From positions 1-64,000 of the forward strand of contig JAMKCH010007137.1 in assembly GCA_023653785.1 (NCBI GenBank): 64,000 nucleotides of DNA. Direction: 5' to 3'. The notes under the pieces are model-generated. The model was not told the origin of the DNA and made no database searches. It worked only from the letters and a program-made list of their open reading frames with translations. Position numbers and translations under genes: made by a program. Shown here piece by piece: positions 11,125-22,450 of the stretch; the first letter of the stretch is position 1, and every line of letters begins with the position of its first letter. The stretch is from Ophioderma brevispina. Taxonomy: Eukaryota > Echinodermata > Ophiuroidea > Amphilepidida > Ophiodermatidae.

Positions 11125-12180
11125 ACTGACTTGTGGAAGCCAAATCACCATATCATTCAGGTCTACTAAGCATAAATGCCCATTTTTAATTCTTTATGAC
11201 TTTTACAGTGTCAAACTGGCAGCCATTTTGAAATACAAGATTATACACGATGGAATTGAAGAATTACTATTTACTCTCAACAAATCCAAAAACAGCTTAA
11301 TACACCTTGAGACTGTACTCATAATAAATTTGTATAAACTGAACTCACCACTGAAATTACTGCTGAAAATGTAACAATAAACACTGGAATTGGCATCCAT
11401 TTTGCAAATCAAAATGGTCGCCAGTCTTAATGTTCTTCTAATCTAGCTTTATCCCTTCCCAGACTTGTGGGTGCTTAACATACGTGTTTTTGACAACCAA
11501 AACAAGCTTCCTAGCACTTTCACATCTCGAGTTTGATTTGAAAATATACCAAAATGGCGGCCATTTTTTGACATCAAATGGCGCCCTCTGCCCCCTGTAT
11601 CACTGACTTGTGGAAGCCAAATGAATGCACCTAAGCATTCAGGTCTAGCATAAATGCCTTTTTTAAATAAGTACTACTTTTACGGGTCAAAATGGCAAGC
11701 CATTTGAAATACAATTATACAAGATTGATTGGAATAATTACTATTACCTCTCAACATCCAAAACCTCTTTATTACACCGTTGAGACTGTCCCAAAATTTG
11801 TATGAAACTCCCCCTGAAATTACTGCTGAAATGTACAAACACATGGAAATTGGCAGCCATTTTGAAATCAAAATGGTCGACCAGTCTTAATGTTCATTCT
11901 CTAATCTAGCTTTATTTATCCTCCAGACTTGTGGGTGCTTACATATACGTGTTTGTGACACCAAAACAAGCTTTCCTACACTTTCACAACTGAGTTATAT
12001 TTTGCAAATATACCAAAATGGCGGCCATTTTGAAAATCAAGAATGGCCGCCATCTGCCATCCCTGGGAATTCTCCATCAAACTTTTTCTTGTTCTTTGGA
12101 ATCTACTTAAGGTGTCTAAATAGGTGTGGGGTGTGCTTTAATCATTTGAAATCCCACGGGCTTCAATCAAACCACAGTCC
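11125..12180. repeat. Tandem pair of ~475-bp units rich in ATGGCGGCCATTTTG
   Basis: Unit 1 (about 11125-11600) and unit 2 (about 11601-12060) are direct repeats. Both start CACTGACTTGTGGAAGCCAA and share ATTACTGCTGAAA, CCAGTCTTAATGTTC and CAGACTTGTGGGTGCTTA. Both end in a block with ACCAAAATGGCGGCCATTTT. Unit 2 continues to 12180 into sequence shared with 7030-7150 (inverted). The units differ by many small indels. No open frame spans a unit. Confidence 0.8.
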
Positions 12181-12399
12181 CCCAAAAATAACTACAGATA
12201 CTATCAACATCGTCGTTCGGAAGCATTTTTACTTCTGGACGTACCAGCTATGGTGGGGCGCCTATCTTTCCCCTTCGGGGGCGAAAATTCTTCAATTAAT
12301 TATTTAAGGTAAACTTAATCCCATACGTTTTAAGCCATTAATGACATTTCGAACAGGTTTTAAACATCACGATTCACAGGCCTCCACCAAAAGATTTAA
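12181..12399. other. Unassigned spacer
   Basis: No feature recognised between the 475-bp pair and the 258-bp triplicate. Confidence 0.4.
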
Positions 12400-13180
12400 A
12401 AAATGGTTAAGGTTTCTTAATGGTTAAGGGGTGTGGTGGTGGAGGGTGTACCCCTCCGCGCGAAGCGCGGGAACCCTTGCAATGTTTAAGAAGTTCCATA
12501 GACGCTTTTTCTCGGGAAAAATCGATGGACAATTTGAAATTAGCAAAGGAATCACTTTATATAATGACTATAGGTATATAAGATCAACTTCTTAAAAAGT
12601 AAAATTGAGTTAATGAGTAAAGGTTTATTTGAACGAACCATTAGTCAAGTGACCTTGTAGAGTTCATATATGAAAGGAGGCAGGGGTTGGATGTGGGAGG
12701 GGTGGCTCCCTTTCGCGCGAAGCGCGGAACTTGCAATGTTCATTTCCAAAGTACGTTTTCTCGATGAAACTTTGATGGAGACAATTTGAAATTAGCAAAG
12801 GTTGCACTGTATAATGAGTATTGAAATATAGTCATTTAAGAGCAACGGTCTTAAAAAGTAAAATTGAGCTATTGGTTAAGGTTTTATTTGAAACGAAACC
12901 ATAAGTCAATTGATTTCTTGGAGAGTTTATATAATGAAGCGGCAGGGGTTGTAAGTGGGAGGCGTCCCCGCACGCGCGAAGTGCGGAACCTTTGCAATGT
13001 TCACATTTTCTAGTGGAGATTTGATGGAACAAATTTGAAATTAGCAAATGGTTCACATATGTTATATAAGATCCAAGGCCTTAAAAATTAAAAAAAATTT
13101 AATGGGTAAGGTTCTTATTTAACAAACCATAAGTCAATCGAGCAGGGAGAGTTCATCTTGTTATATGACGGCGCGTGGAC
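12400..13180. repeat. Three tandem units of ~258 bp
   Basis: The GC-rich anchor CGCGCGAAGCGCGG recurs at 12457, 12714 and 12973, giving periods of 257 and 259 bp. Each anchor is followed by TTGCAATGTT, GATGGA, ACAATTTGAAATTAGCAAA and a TTAAAAAGTAAAATTGAG-like block. The anchor is itself a short hairpin (CGCG/CGCG). The third unit ends near the dispersed 40-base segment shared with the LTR-like block at 1907-1950. Confidence 0.8.
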
Positions 13181-13224
13181 GACAAAGGTCAGAAATACCT
13201 TTCAAACACAAATAAATGGGGAAT

Positions 13225-13735
13225 TGCCACTTCGTCTAATATCATTTCGTCTAATATCCTGATAGTCTAATCCCATTTTGTCTAAAATCACATACTCTAA
13301 TACCCACATACTCTAATTTCATTTTGTCTACTAACCATTTAGACTAAATACCATTTCGTCTAATCACCACATCGGCTAATACCATTTCGTATAATTCCCA
13401 GTTTGTATAATCACTACGTTGTCTACAACCATTTCGTCTAATGTCATTTCGTCTACTACCCATTTGGTCTAATCATCAGATTGTCTAAAACCATTTCGTC
13501 TAATGCCATTTCGTCTACCGCCCATTTGGTCTAATCACCAGATTGTCTAAAACCATTTCGTCTAATGTCATTTCGTCTACTGACCACTTGGTCTAATCAT
13601 CAGATTGTCTAAAACCATTTCGTCTAATGCCATTTCGTCTACTGACCACTTGCTCTAATCACCAGATTGTCTAAACCCATTTCGACTAATGCCATTTCGT
13701 CTAATGCCCATTTCGTCTACTCGTTTTGTCTAATG
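13225..13735 (+). repeat. CATTTCGTCTAAT minisatellite, left array
   Basis: Basic units of 13-16 bases (CATTTCGTCTAATG and variants) are organised in the later part into a higher-order unit of about 60 bases that includes ATCAGATTGTCTAAAAC. A second array at 17000-17515 is the same repeat in reverse complement. No open frame crosses it. Confidence 0.85.
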
Positions 13736-14330
13736 CATGTATAAACAGAGAGCACCATATTACAATATAAATAACAAACACGAAATGATATGTTGCACAT
13801 TATTATTTCAGAATTTCAGACCTTTTATACGTTACCTACCTTTTCTGAAACATTGCCCATTCACCAACATGAGTAAAATAAATTTTACAGTGAACAAAAA
13901 CAAGTTTGTCTCAGAAGACCGCGTGTACAATTGTGTTTTTGGCGCATTATTATTAATATTAATATTATTATTTTAGATTTTTACTCAATTGGAAAATCTT
14001 TAAAAAGAAAACACTCAAAAAAGTAGGAAAGTTTTAGCGGCCGAAAAAAATTAAAATGGGTCAAAATGCAATAAAAACATTTTCGCATTTCGCGTTTGAC
14101 TATATCTTTAACCCCTGCATTAAAGTCTAGAAAGTTAATTTCAAAATGTTAACCACTATTGTGTGAACTTAAAGTAGGGTATATCGTGTTTATAACCTTT
14201 TAGTTTGCCAGCTCATGTTCATCTTCCACCCAAAACATCACAGTGTATTAATTGACAAATTGTAGCTCTGAGAAATGGGGGGGGGGGGCAATCACATATG
14301 AAATGGTTATAGGTGTAAGGCTGTCACTTC
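13736..14330. other. No gene seen
   Basis: AT-rich DNA ending in a G-run (about 14278-14289). The 79-codon frame at 13737-13976 is AT-driven. Confidence 0.45.
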
Positions 14331-14332
14331 AA

Positions 14333-14625
14333 AACCCAGGGGCATTCGGTGACAGATGACTAAAAAAATAGGGGTCTTTGGGTGGGAGCCGCCAAAATGC
14401 CCCAAAATAAGGGGGTTTTCGGGTGACAAATTTGCAAAATCTTTAGCATATTTTGCAAAAAATTTCACCCGAAATTCGGGTCTTTGAGTGAAAATATTCC
14501 CCAAAATAGCGGTCTTTGGGTGACAGTTTGGTAAAATTTTTAAAAATATGTGGTCTTTGGGTGACATTTGCAAAATATATAGGGTCTTTGGGTGACAGAA
14601 ATGCTCAAAATGGGGGGTCTTAACA
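14333..14625 (+). repeat. GGGTCTTTGGGTGACA degenerate tandem repeat
   Basis: The motif GGTCTTTGGGTGACA, followed by a variable A/T-rich part ending CAAAAT, occurs about six times at intervals of 40-60 bases. In one minus-strand frame it yields repeated HPKTPIF-like peptides, which explains the 88-codon frame there. It is tandem DNA rather than a gene. Confidence 0.7.
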
Positions 14626-16369
14626 GCCTTACATGCGCGTCACCTCCAAGATGGGAGTGCCCCCCGGGTGAGACATATGAACTAAATTCCTTATGCTTGG
14701 AACATGATATCACATATCTCTGGGACACATTTTGTCCAGTTGCTACGACATTCTATTGTAAATAATCTTTATTCGTCCTCGTCGGGCAAAAAATAAGAAA
14801 TAACCTTTACAGTAGATTCTTCAGCTCCAACGAGCTGAAATACGAAAATATTGCTTTATATTACTAATTATAAAAAATAAGAATTTTTCGTCAAGATTTC
14901 GCGTTTACGCGTATAACCAATAACGACGCCTAAATTTTGGATTTCATGAGTTCGGAAGGTTCTAACCCTTTATATTTCCTTTATATTTACAAACGGAATA
15001 CCGGAAGTGGGTTCTTTTATAAAATAACAAATTCGGGGGGGGGGGGTTGTATTCAAACAAGAAAACGCGTAAAAAGGATCCTTTTTTCCCAACAGGCGAT
15101 GTACGCGTGTACATTGATTAGGGTGTCAAAAACAGCAAAATATGGAAAAAAGTATGTTTTTTCTTAATTCTAAAATTGTGATGCACGTACTTAGGTTATT
15201 CAAATTAAGCTCCTTCCAGAGTATTTACACCCTTAATACATTTCCAACACATGGCATTTTCCACAGTTTTACCCTATTTTCCAAAACACGTGCGCAAAAT
15301 TGGACTTTCGCCTATTTACTCTAGAAAATACCCATTTTGCCGATTCGTGGACTTTATGACGTCATTGTGACGCCATAATGTTGGTAGGTCGGTACTTATT
15401 TTGGTATCAATGGAAAGAAAAACACCATAAATATCCACTGGTATCAAAATCATAAGCATCGAAATCCCAAAGGGAGGTGGTATAACCACACGACCGGTCA
15501 CCCCACCATCTTGGTAAACCATGTTAAAAAAAAGGCTGGATTAACATGATTAAAGTCTGACTCAGAGATTTCAAAATATTATTTTTTTGTGTAATAATGA
15601 AAAATAGTCAACAAGAACTAAAGATAGTAACCTAAAATACACAATTCCGAAATTTGAGATGAATCGGATTTTTCGTTTTGATGCAGTAAACATTTATGTG
15701 TAGCATTACGTCCCATAGGATACTGTGTATAACAAAAATTCCGGATCCGGAATTTTATAACAAAGTTGTGATTTTCTATATGAAGGAATTCGATTTAAGC
15801 TTAGCAATTTCACACAGTGATTAGTATATGGACAAGCATTATGTACATGCAAAAAACACAATTTTTTTGGAAATTGAGGGCGCCCTCCTCAGGAAATCTC
15901 TGAGTCAGCCTTTAAGGTTCAACGAACCAAAACGAGTTATTTAACTGCTGTATAGCACATTTTATGGTTCTGTTAGAAACCTTTTTGGGGTTCTCAGATT
16001 CTTATGAACCATTTTTGAGGATTTCATTCTTGAGGGTTCCATATAGGGCCGCCAGGGGGAAAATGCTAAGTCAAATTTATTTCTTATAGTGTAGCAACAG
16101 CATACAATTAAAACTATTTTGAACTGATCAAATTAAAAATCTGTGGCACTTTTTTGTATTGAAGTTTATTTTGTTATGCGAGCCAGTTTAATAGTTATTT
16201 AAGGTTTGGAAGAACTCACTTCCTACTTCCATTGTAGCTGAAACATGCCAATTTTGAGTTGTTTTTATTTTATTTTTCATTTATTTCTTTATTTTTTCCT
16301 TGAATCTAATCAGACTGTCACTGACTAGTAATAATGAGTGAAATCTTGTTAGAATTCTTAACATTCCTC
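14626..16369. other. No gene seen
   Basis: AT-rich DNA with a G-run at about 15034-15045 and a TTCCGGATCCGGAA palindrome at about 15740. Short frames at 14937-15324 have no recognised feature. Confidence 0.45.
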
Positions 16370-16660
16370 GGACTTGAACACAAATTCCTAAGAACCAGTA
16401 GTTTACCTACAACAATAGTTCCTACGGACTAATAGTCCGTCCTCGTCGGACTTGGACATAACTCCTAAGGATCGATATTCTACCTTGAACCTGGACAATA
16501 GTTCCTCAAGACTTATAGTTCACCTATGAATTGGATACTAATTCCTAAGTACTTGCAGTCCATGTTGGACATGGACACTTATCCCTAAGGAACGATATTC
16601 CACCTCTGCTCTGTCAGGGCATCAATTTCTATAAGGACTAATAGTCCACCCATCTTCGGA
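16370..16660. repeat. ~60-bp degenerate tandem repeat
   Basis: About five units share the order GGACTTGGACA, (A/T)A(T/C)TCCTAAGGA, then a TAGTCCACCT-like segment, at a period near 60 bases. Examples are CGGACTTGAACACAAATTCC, GACTTGGACATAACTCCTAA and GACATGGACACTTATCCCTA. It directly precedes a minus-strand LINE fragment. Confidence 0.6.
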
Positions 16661-16684
16661 TTTAGAAACAAAATCCTTTGGAGA

Positions 16685-16985
16685 TGGACACTGCTTTGGA
16701 CATGTGCTCAGGCCAGGGTATGTTTTGTACTCTCCATACAGGATACCATCTACACACGCTTTAAAAAAAACTCCAGCTTGGCTGAATTGGAGATACCAGA
16801 TTGCCATAAGTGGCGTAGTTTATTGCATTCATTTCAAGCTTGTCCTTTGCGTGACAGGAAGTCTTGCTGTGGGCAACATAGGACCCTATGGTACCCGAAG
16901 TCCCTGACCACTTTGAGTTGGGTACCGTCTGTAGTGCAGATAGATTGATGATTATCTTCCTCATTGACGGTCACATATTCCTTCT
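16685..16985 (-). mobile_element. LINE fragment, minus strand (same family as 32160-35404)
   Basis: The reverse complement matches 34770-35015 of the larger LINE: TCAATGAGGAAGAT, GGGTCCTATGTTGCC, AAGACTTCCTGTCACG and GGCAATCTGGTATCTCCA are shared. It then jumps to the part matching 35078-35105, so about 60 bases have been lost. It encodes the region just after the reverse transcriptase palm. It sits between the 60-bp tandem array and the right-hand minisatellite. Confidence 0.8.
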
Positions 16986-16999
16986 TTTTGGCGTTTAGA

Positions 17000-17515
17000 C
17001 TAAATGGTTATTAGATCAACTGATCATTAGACGAAATGGGTTTAGGCAAAATGGGTTTAGACTAAATGGTATTATTAGACCAACTGGTCATTAGACGAAA
17101 TGGGTTTAGACAAAATGGGTTTAGACTAAATGGTAATTAGACCAACTGATTCATTAGACGAAATGGGTGTTAGACAATGGGTTTAGACTAAAATGTACTT
17201 AGACAACTGATCATTAGACGAAATGGGTTAAGGACAAAAGGGGTTTAGACTAAATGGTTATTATACCAACTGGGTTTAGACCAAATGGGTGTAGACCAAA
17301 TGATATTAGCCGAAGTGGAAATTAGACCTATGGATATTAGCCGAAACGGTTTTAGACAAAATGGCAATTAGCCCATCTGGTTATTAGATCATGTGACAAT
17401 AGATTAAGTGGTTATTAGACAAAGTGGAATTAGACCATCTGATTTAGACGAAACGGTTTTGGACCAAGTGGTTATTAGAGACGAAAAGGAATTAGACGAA
17501 GTGATATAGATAGAC
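17000..17515 (-). repeat. ATTAGACGAAATG minisatellite, right array
   Basis: This is the reverse complement of the array at 13225-13735, with basic units such as TTAGACGAAATGGGT and TTAGACTAAATGGT. The two arrays thus form a large inverted repeat whose arms are about 510 bases each, around 3.3 kb of other sequence. Unit order within the arms is not identical. Confidence 0.85.
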
Positions 17516-17516
17516 C

Positions 17517-17890
17517 GCAAGACCAACGTAAAGTAGGAACTTACGTTGGTCTTGCATTAAACATTGCCCCTTTTCAGGCAAGACCCAATGTAAGTGGCAC
17601 TTACGTTGGTCTTGCATTAACAAGAAAATACTGATTTCAATTACGTTCTCTTCTTTTGAAAATAACTTTAATAGTATGTTTATCAAGGAGAAATTATTTA
17701 TTTATATCAGAAACACATTGTCCTATTGTAGTACCTGCTATAATTATGGAACACCACATAGAAGCCAATAGAACACAAAAATGTTCTTCCTGTAAAATTA
17801 GTCAAAAATGCAACGTTGGCGTGAAAATGCACTTAGTTGTCTTGCAAATCACTTACGTTGGTCTTGCAGTGCACTTACGTTGTCTTGCAT
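17517..17890. repeat. Hairpin-forming ACTTACGTTGGTCTTGC repeats
   Basis: At 17517-17555, GCAAGACCAACGTAA pairs perfectly with TTACGTTGGTCTTGC across a 9-base loop. A second, imperfect pair is at 17578-17615. Further single copies of the right arm are at about 17831-17845, 17852-17867 and 17874-17888. A motif of about 17 bases is therefore present five or six times within 375 bases in both orientations, directly after the minisatellite. Function unknown. Confidence 0.75.
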
Positions 17891-17934
17891 ACGCTTCCAA
17901 GTTCCTATATCACGCCATAAAAGACGCCGACAAG

Positions 17935-18200
17935 TAAAAAAAGGCGATGAACCCGATTTTAATTATATGAATATATCTGATCAAATGACCCTACACCAAG
18001 TGAGGAATTTTCCCAATCCGTTTTGATTGAGGGCTAATGTGTGATTGTGTAAGCCCCAAAGATTACTCTGTAAAATTAATAATGGTCGGACAAAATAGGG
18101 GACAAATTCACTTATAGCAAACAAACTAAATTTCTTTTAGCCCTTAGATTTCACAGGGTAAATGAGAATAATATTCGCTTTTTCAGACACTAACCAGTTA
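17935..18200 (+). repeat. Dispersed repeat family R1, copy 1
   Basis: Homologous blocks occur here, at 22115-22450 and at 28035-28385. Shared landmarks are a GATGACCCGATTTAA-like start, AATATTGGTCGACCAAAAT-like middle and TAGCCCTTAGATTTCACAGG followed by GTAAATGAGA. No coding sequence or terminal repeats were identified. Confidence 0.55.
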
Positions 18201-19724
18201 TATATTTCTTTTCTAAATAAAAAAAAATGAAATATGCAGATGTAGGTTTTATGAAAGATTTGGATTAATAGCAACATTGTTCTATGTGAAAGCCACATCA
18301 TCCCTCTAAGGTTGTCAAGTTTGCCATTTTAACAAAATGTACCAACTCAAGTTCTGCTATTGATAAATCTGGATTATGATGTAATCATTATTACCGCTAT
18401 CAAATTAAAACTGGTCAATATGTTGTATTAAAGCAATATATTACAAAAGTTGGTATAAATGCAATCAGATTAATTCTATGTACACTCCAACCCCTATATA
18501 TAAAACTTCATAATTCTCCCTGTATTTGTTCAACGAACCTTTACCGCTTGCTAAAGACATTTCTTTTTATTCTTATTTACGGAATTTTATGTTCCGAATG
18601 ACGAACACGTTTTGTAACACGTTTTTAAACGCGTATCAGTGGCATTCAAAGCACTTATCGTGCAAATTACCTTCGCACATACTTTTAACTTAGAAAGTAA
18701 ATACTCAGTGGATTTTGAGGAGATAATTCGAAAATTGAGAACATAGAAAATGCAAAAAGGATCAAAGCGACAAAAAAGAGCAGTTGCTTTTTTCTAAACA
18801 TTGTTTCTCTAAATTATGTCATTAAGCTGATTACTCCCCATTACCCACTCAACAAATGTTTCCACTCATGTTGTCAAATCAGATGCTTAATTCGACAATG
18901 TGTTTTGGTTAATTACTAGCAAATACGCTGTGTTTTCAAAATGGGCAGTGTATCCCCTTCCTTATTGCTATCTTACTATTAGTGTTCATTGTCAGTTTGC
19001 GCGCAGCATTTAATACGTCTATTCAAATCTAATTACGTGCTTCCGATTGCACCATGACTTGCACCAATTGTCACACTTTCATTTATAAATGGGCATTTCA
19101 TTTCAAATATTACAATTGCCTTGTCTTTAATGGTTAAAGGAATTTGTCTGAAGACTAGCATAGGTTTGCTTATTTTCTTGAATCGATAATGAATGCTTGA
19201 ATTTTTTAAAACTAGAAAAGCATTTCACGGAAGTCTAAATTGAAGAGCATCTGAGTAATAATTGAATAGTTGTGGCCATTATTGTATTTATTTTACATCA
19301 GTCTGATTAATGTTTGATTTGTTGCATTTGTTTTAGCGAATTTCTCCTGATGCAATCTGGGGTATCCAATAAGCAAGGCGGTTCTAACACCAAGTGAACG
19401 GGTTGTCTGGGACTCAACACTTGTATCTCTATGACAATGAAATATAATTATTTTACTTGTATGTCTTGTAATTCACGTGCAACTTTATAACCTTATTTAT
19501 TTATTTTTCAAATCAAGCTGTAGATAGAAGAATGTATCTATTACCTTTAAGTTAACACGTAAATATTGGACGTAATTTGACCGCTAAAAACCATACAGTA
19601 TTTTTATACAGTAGTCTAAAAATCGTCAAGGCATATCGGCACTTCAAAGGCTATTTCATACAATTCTACCTGGAATTTGAAGCAGATTAATTTACAATGT
19701 GGCAGAAAATCCGAGGCACCTTAA
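18201..19724. other. No gene seen
   Basis: AT-rich DNA with no supported gene or repeat. Confidence 0.45.
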
Positions 19725-20073
19725 AGGTGCAACGAGAGATTTTGATGCACTAAAATATTGTGTCATAATAGTAATTTCATATAGATTACACACTCAATAG
19801 ATTTCTTACCCTTGTATTTGGCTACAGAAATGTCTTCAAAGAGAGGAAAAGGGTGATTTTGATTTGCTTATATTTCAATATAAAACATAGGCTGAATTTC
19901 GTATTTGCTCCTATACGAAATTAGAAATTTCACAATTTTTGTACCAAAGAAACATTTCTCAGCTTAATCCTTTCAGATGGGGATATTTTTGATGGAAAGC
20001 TTTACATCAGGGCAAAACTCAGTGCTTTCGATTTTTTAGGTACACCTGATATGTGAAATCTCTCGTTGCACCT
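19725..20073. mobile_element. TTAA-flanked MITE, family B copy 1
   Basis: The ends AGGTGCAACGAGAGATTT and AAATCTCTCGTTGCACCT are perfect inverted repeats. TTAA lies immediately outside on both sides (19721-19724 and 20074-20077). TTAA target duplication is the hallmark of the piggyBac superfamily, though these tips are not the usual piggyBac CCC start, so that placement is tentative. The 349-bp interior is non-coding. A mirrored copy lies at 57479-57794. Confidence 0.85.
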
Positions 20074-20372
20074 TTAAATGACCTGGTGATGTCTTTAATG
20101 CCCAGCATTACTTGCCCATGGGCCAAGGCAAGTGTGCTTCTTTTAATGTGTTGCAAATTGAAGCCTCTATTCCTTTGACAATTTACCTCGCGCTGCAAGT
20201 GCAAGGGAAATAACCACATAAGGGACAAAATAGCTTATTTTCGAAAGACACCATTGTGTTGACAAAAGCATGACGTTGCAGAACGCAGTAGGGCTTCACG
20301 CACGTAACTGAAGCCAAACATGATTTTATCCTCAACGACCTCCCCCCAGATTACCGATTACCATAACATCTT

Positions 20373-20409
20373 GTCACATGACGTCATCAACAACAGGTCG
20401 TCATGTGAC
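20373..20409. promoter_or_regulatory. Inverted repeat containing a CRE core
   Basis: GTCACATGACG (20373-20383) pairs with CGTCATGTGAC (20399-20409), and the left arm runs into TGACGTCA, a CRE core. Arms also hold the E-box CATGTG/CACATG. No transcript start was found, so function is uncertain. Confidence 0.25.
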
Positions 20410-20529
20410 CATCAACATCACTAGCAGTTTGATAAAGACTTCGCGTCACAAGTCGAAAGCAAGTCGAAAGCTCACGCAAAACAAAAAGAAAAGTACGACG
20501 GAGTAGTAACCATGCCCAAACGTTTAAAG

Positions 20530-20596
20530 TGTGTATTGTGTGGGGAGTGTTTTCTGTACATGTAGAGCGCCATATAAAAGCAATTTATTATTATTA
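20530..20596 (+). repeat. Transposon 3' tail with (ATT)n, plus strand
   Basis: GAGCGCCATATAAAAGCAA followed by TTATTATTATTATC. This is the same tail type as at 161-245 in opposite orientation. Confidence 0.45.
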
Positions 20597-21539
20597 TCAA
20601 TATAGGTATCATTATATAGTCGGCAAGTCGAAGGTAGCAAGTGGTGTTTCTTGTTTCAGTCAAAATTTGACGTGACAAGGACCATGGCATTATTGCAGTC
20701 TGAATAAACAAGTCTCATGCTTGCATCTCCTCTCCCCCCCTCGTCTTTATTACATTTGTTTTATCTCATTCTGTGTTTTGTAACTGTTTGGGGTTTTTTC
20801 TTTTCTTTGTCTTTAGACCTTCTTTCGTCAATTTATGAAAACAATTAGAAAGTGTATTTGTAAATTCATCTGAATGTTATTAATTTTAAAGGTTAAAACA
20901 TCACCATATCTTATCGTCATTCATTCATGGAATTTCAAAATAGGCGTCCGATTTGTCCTGATTTTATGAAGTCAATTATTTGTTTGCTAAAATATGAAGG
21001 AATTAATGTAATACAACTATAAAACTATCACCGAGCTTATCGGCCATTCATTCCTGGGATTTAAAAAATTAGGGCAGTCGTCCCTTTTTCAGATATTATG
21101 AAGTTCCATTTTTTGTATTGCTAAAACTGAAATTTAATCAGTGCAGATACTTGAAGTCGTACTGGTTTCGAATTAATTAGGTTTTTATAATGATAGTATT
21201 TTCTTATATCATCTATCATTGTTAATTAATATTGTATATAATCCTGCATGTAACTTTTAAAATGTTTTCTATACAACCTACCTCTAGCGTTCCTGATCAG
21301 TAAACAATACACATCATCCGAGAATAAGCGATTCTGTATCTGCTTGAATTGCGTCAAAATTTCAATCAGATATAACTAACTCGCACCGGGCACTTTTATT
21401 CCCAGAAAATTGAGGTTTGACCTGGAACGAATTGCTATCAAAGGTTTTTTTTTTTAAGTGTTTGTTTTATACATTATTGATTGTTGTTAATTCAATTGAT
21501 ATACTAAAAGTCCGACGAAATTCGAGTTGCAGAAATATG
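20597..21539. other. No gene seen
   Basis: AT-rich DNA. The frame at 20472-20711 (minus) crosses the repeat tail and is not supported. Confidence 0.4.
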
Positions 21540-21860
21540 CCTAATTTGCTTAAATTCAAAATGGCCACCATTTTGGAGAGATTTTTGTTTAATATGCTCG
21601 AATTCTGACTCTCGTAGCAGAATAATTTCGGTACCTATACCCACCATGTGTTTCAGGGCTGTGACACAATTATACAGTACTAATAGCATAGGAGGTTGTT
21701 CAGGCTTAATTTGCAAAAGTCTCAAAACTGGCCGCCATTTTGATATATTTTTGTCACATCTCGAATCTGAGTCACAAAGGAAGTCTACTATTGTGTCTAT
21801 ACACTATTGTGAGAATCAATTATGCAATGTGAATTGCAGAATGTGAATGAATGAGACACC
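21540..21860. repeat. Dispersed repeat with paired GGCCATTTTG-type motifs
   Basis: AAAATGGCCACCATTTTGG near 21558 and AACTGGCCGCCATTTTGA near 21727 are about 170 bases apart, the same layout as in the 7-kb and 11-kb copies. The rest is too diverged to align by eye. Confidence 0.45.
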
Positions 21861-22114
21861 TTCTTCTTTAATTCAGCAAACAAATTTCCCAAAATGACCA
21901 GGCAAGCAAAGCCAACGGTAAAAACTGTGACAATAATGAACGTCATAAGATTCGTGCAATTTTACTGCCAATATTAGGCACCCAATATTAGTAAGATAAA
22001 CAAAACAAGTGAACAATATTTTCCCATTTCATACACCAGTCTACCATGAGAATCATCTCCTGCTTCAGGATCAAGTTTCTGCCGTGCTGAATTGACACAT
22101 GATATACCATTAAT

Positions 22115-22450
22115 TTTAACGGTGATGACCTATTTAGGTATATAAAGTTTTCATCTTGGATAGGATGGCGTTCACCACCCCAACCCCCGTCCGTACATTT
22201 CGCTCCAATATTCAATTCAACCCTTTTGATGTGAAGATGAAATTGATTTTGTAATCCCATAGAGTTTGTTGTAAACATAATTTTGCTCATAACAATCCAA
22301 ACCAAGTAAATCCTTTAGCCCAAGATTTCACAGCGTAAATGAAAAAAATAGTAGCTTTCTACATATCCAACGTTTGACATTTCCCGGTAAAATCTGGGGT
22401 TCTGGGGAGGAGGCTCATTAGCATGGGACCATGGGCCCATTAATTTCTAA
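22115..22450 (+). repeat. Dispersed repeat family R1, copy 2
   Basis: Shares TTTTCATCTTGGATAGGATG, AACAATCCAAACCAA, AGATTTCACAG and GTAAAATCTGGGGTTC with the copy at 28035-28385, in the same orientation. The 105-codon minus-strand frame at 21988-22305 overlaps it and is not supported. Confidence 0.6.

Noticed and set aside
13225..17515. CRISPR array
   Set aside because: Units are short, contiguous and degenerate with no unique spacers, and the DNA is eukaryotic.
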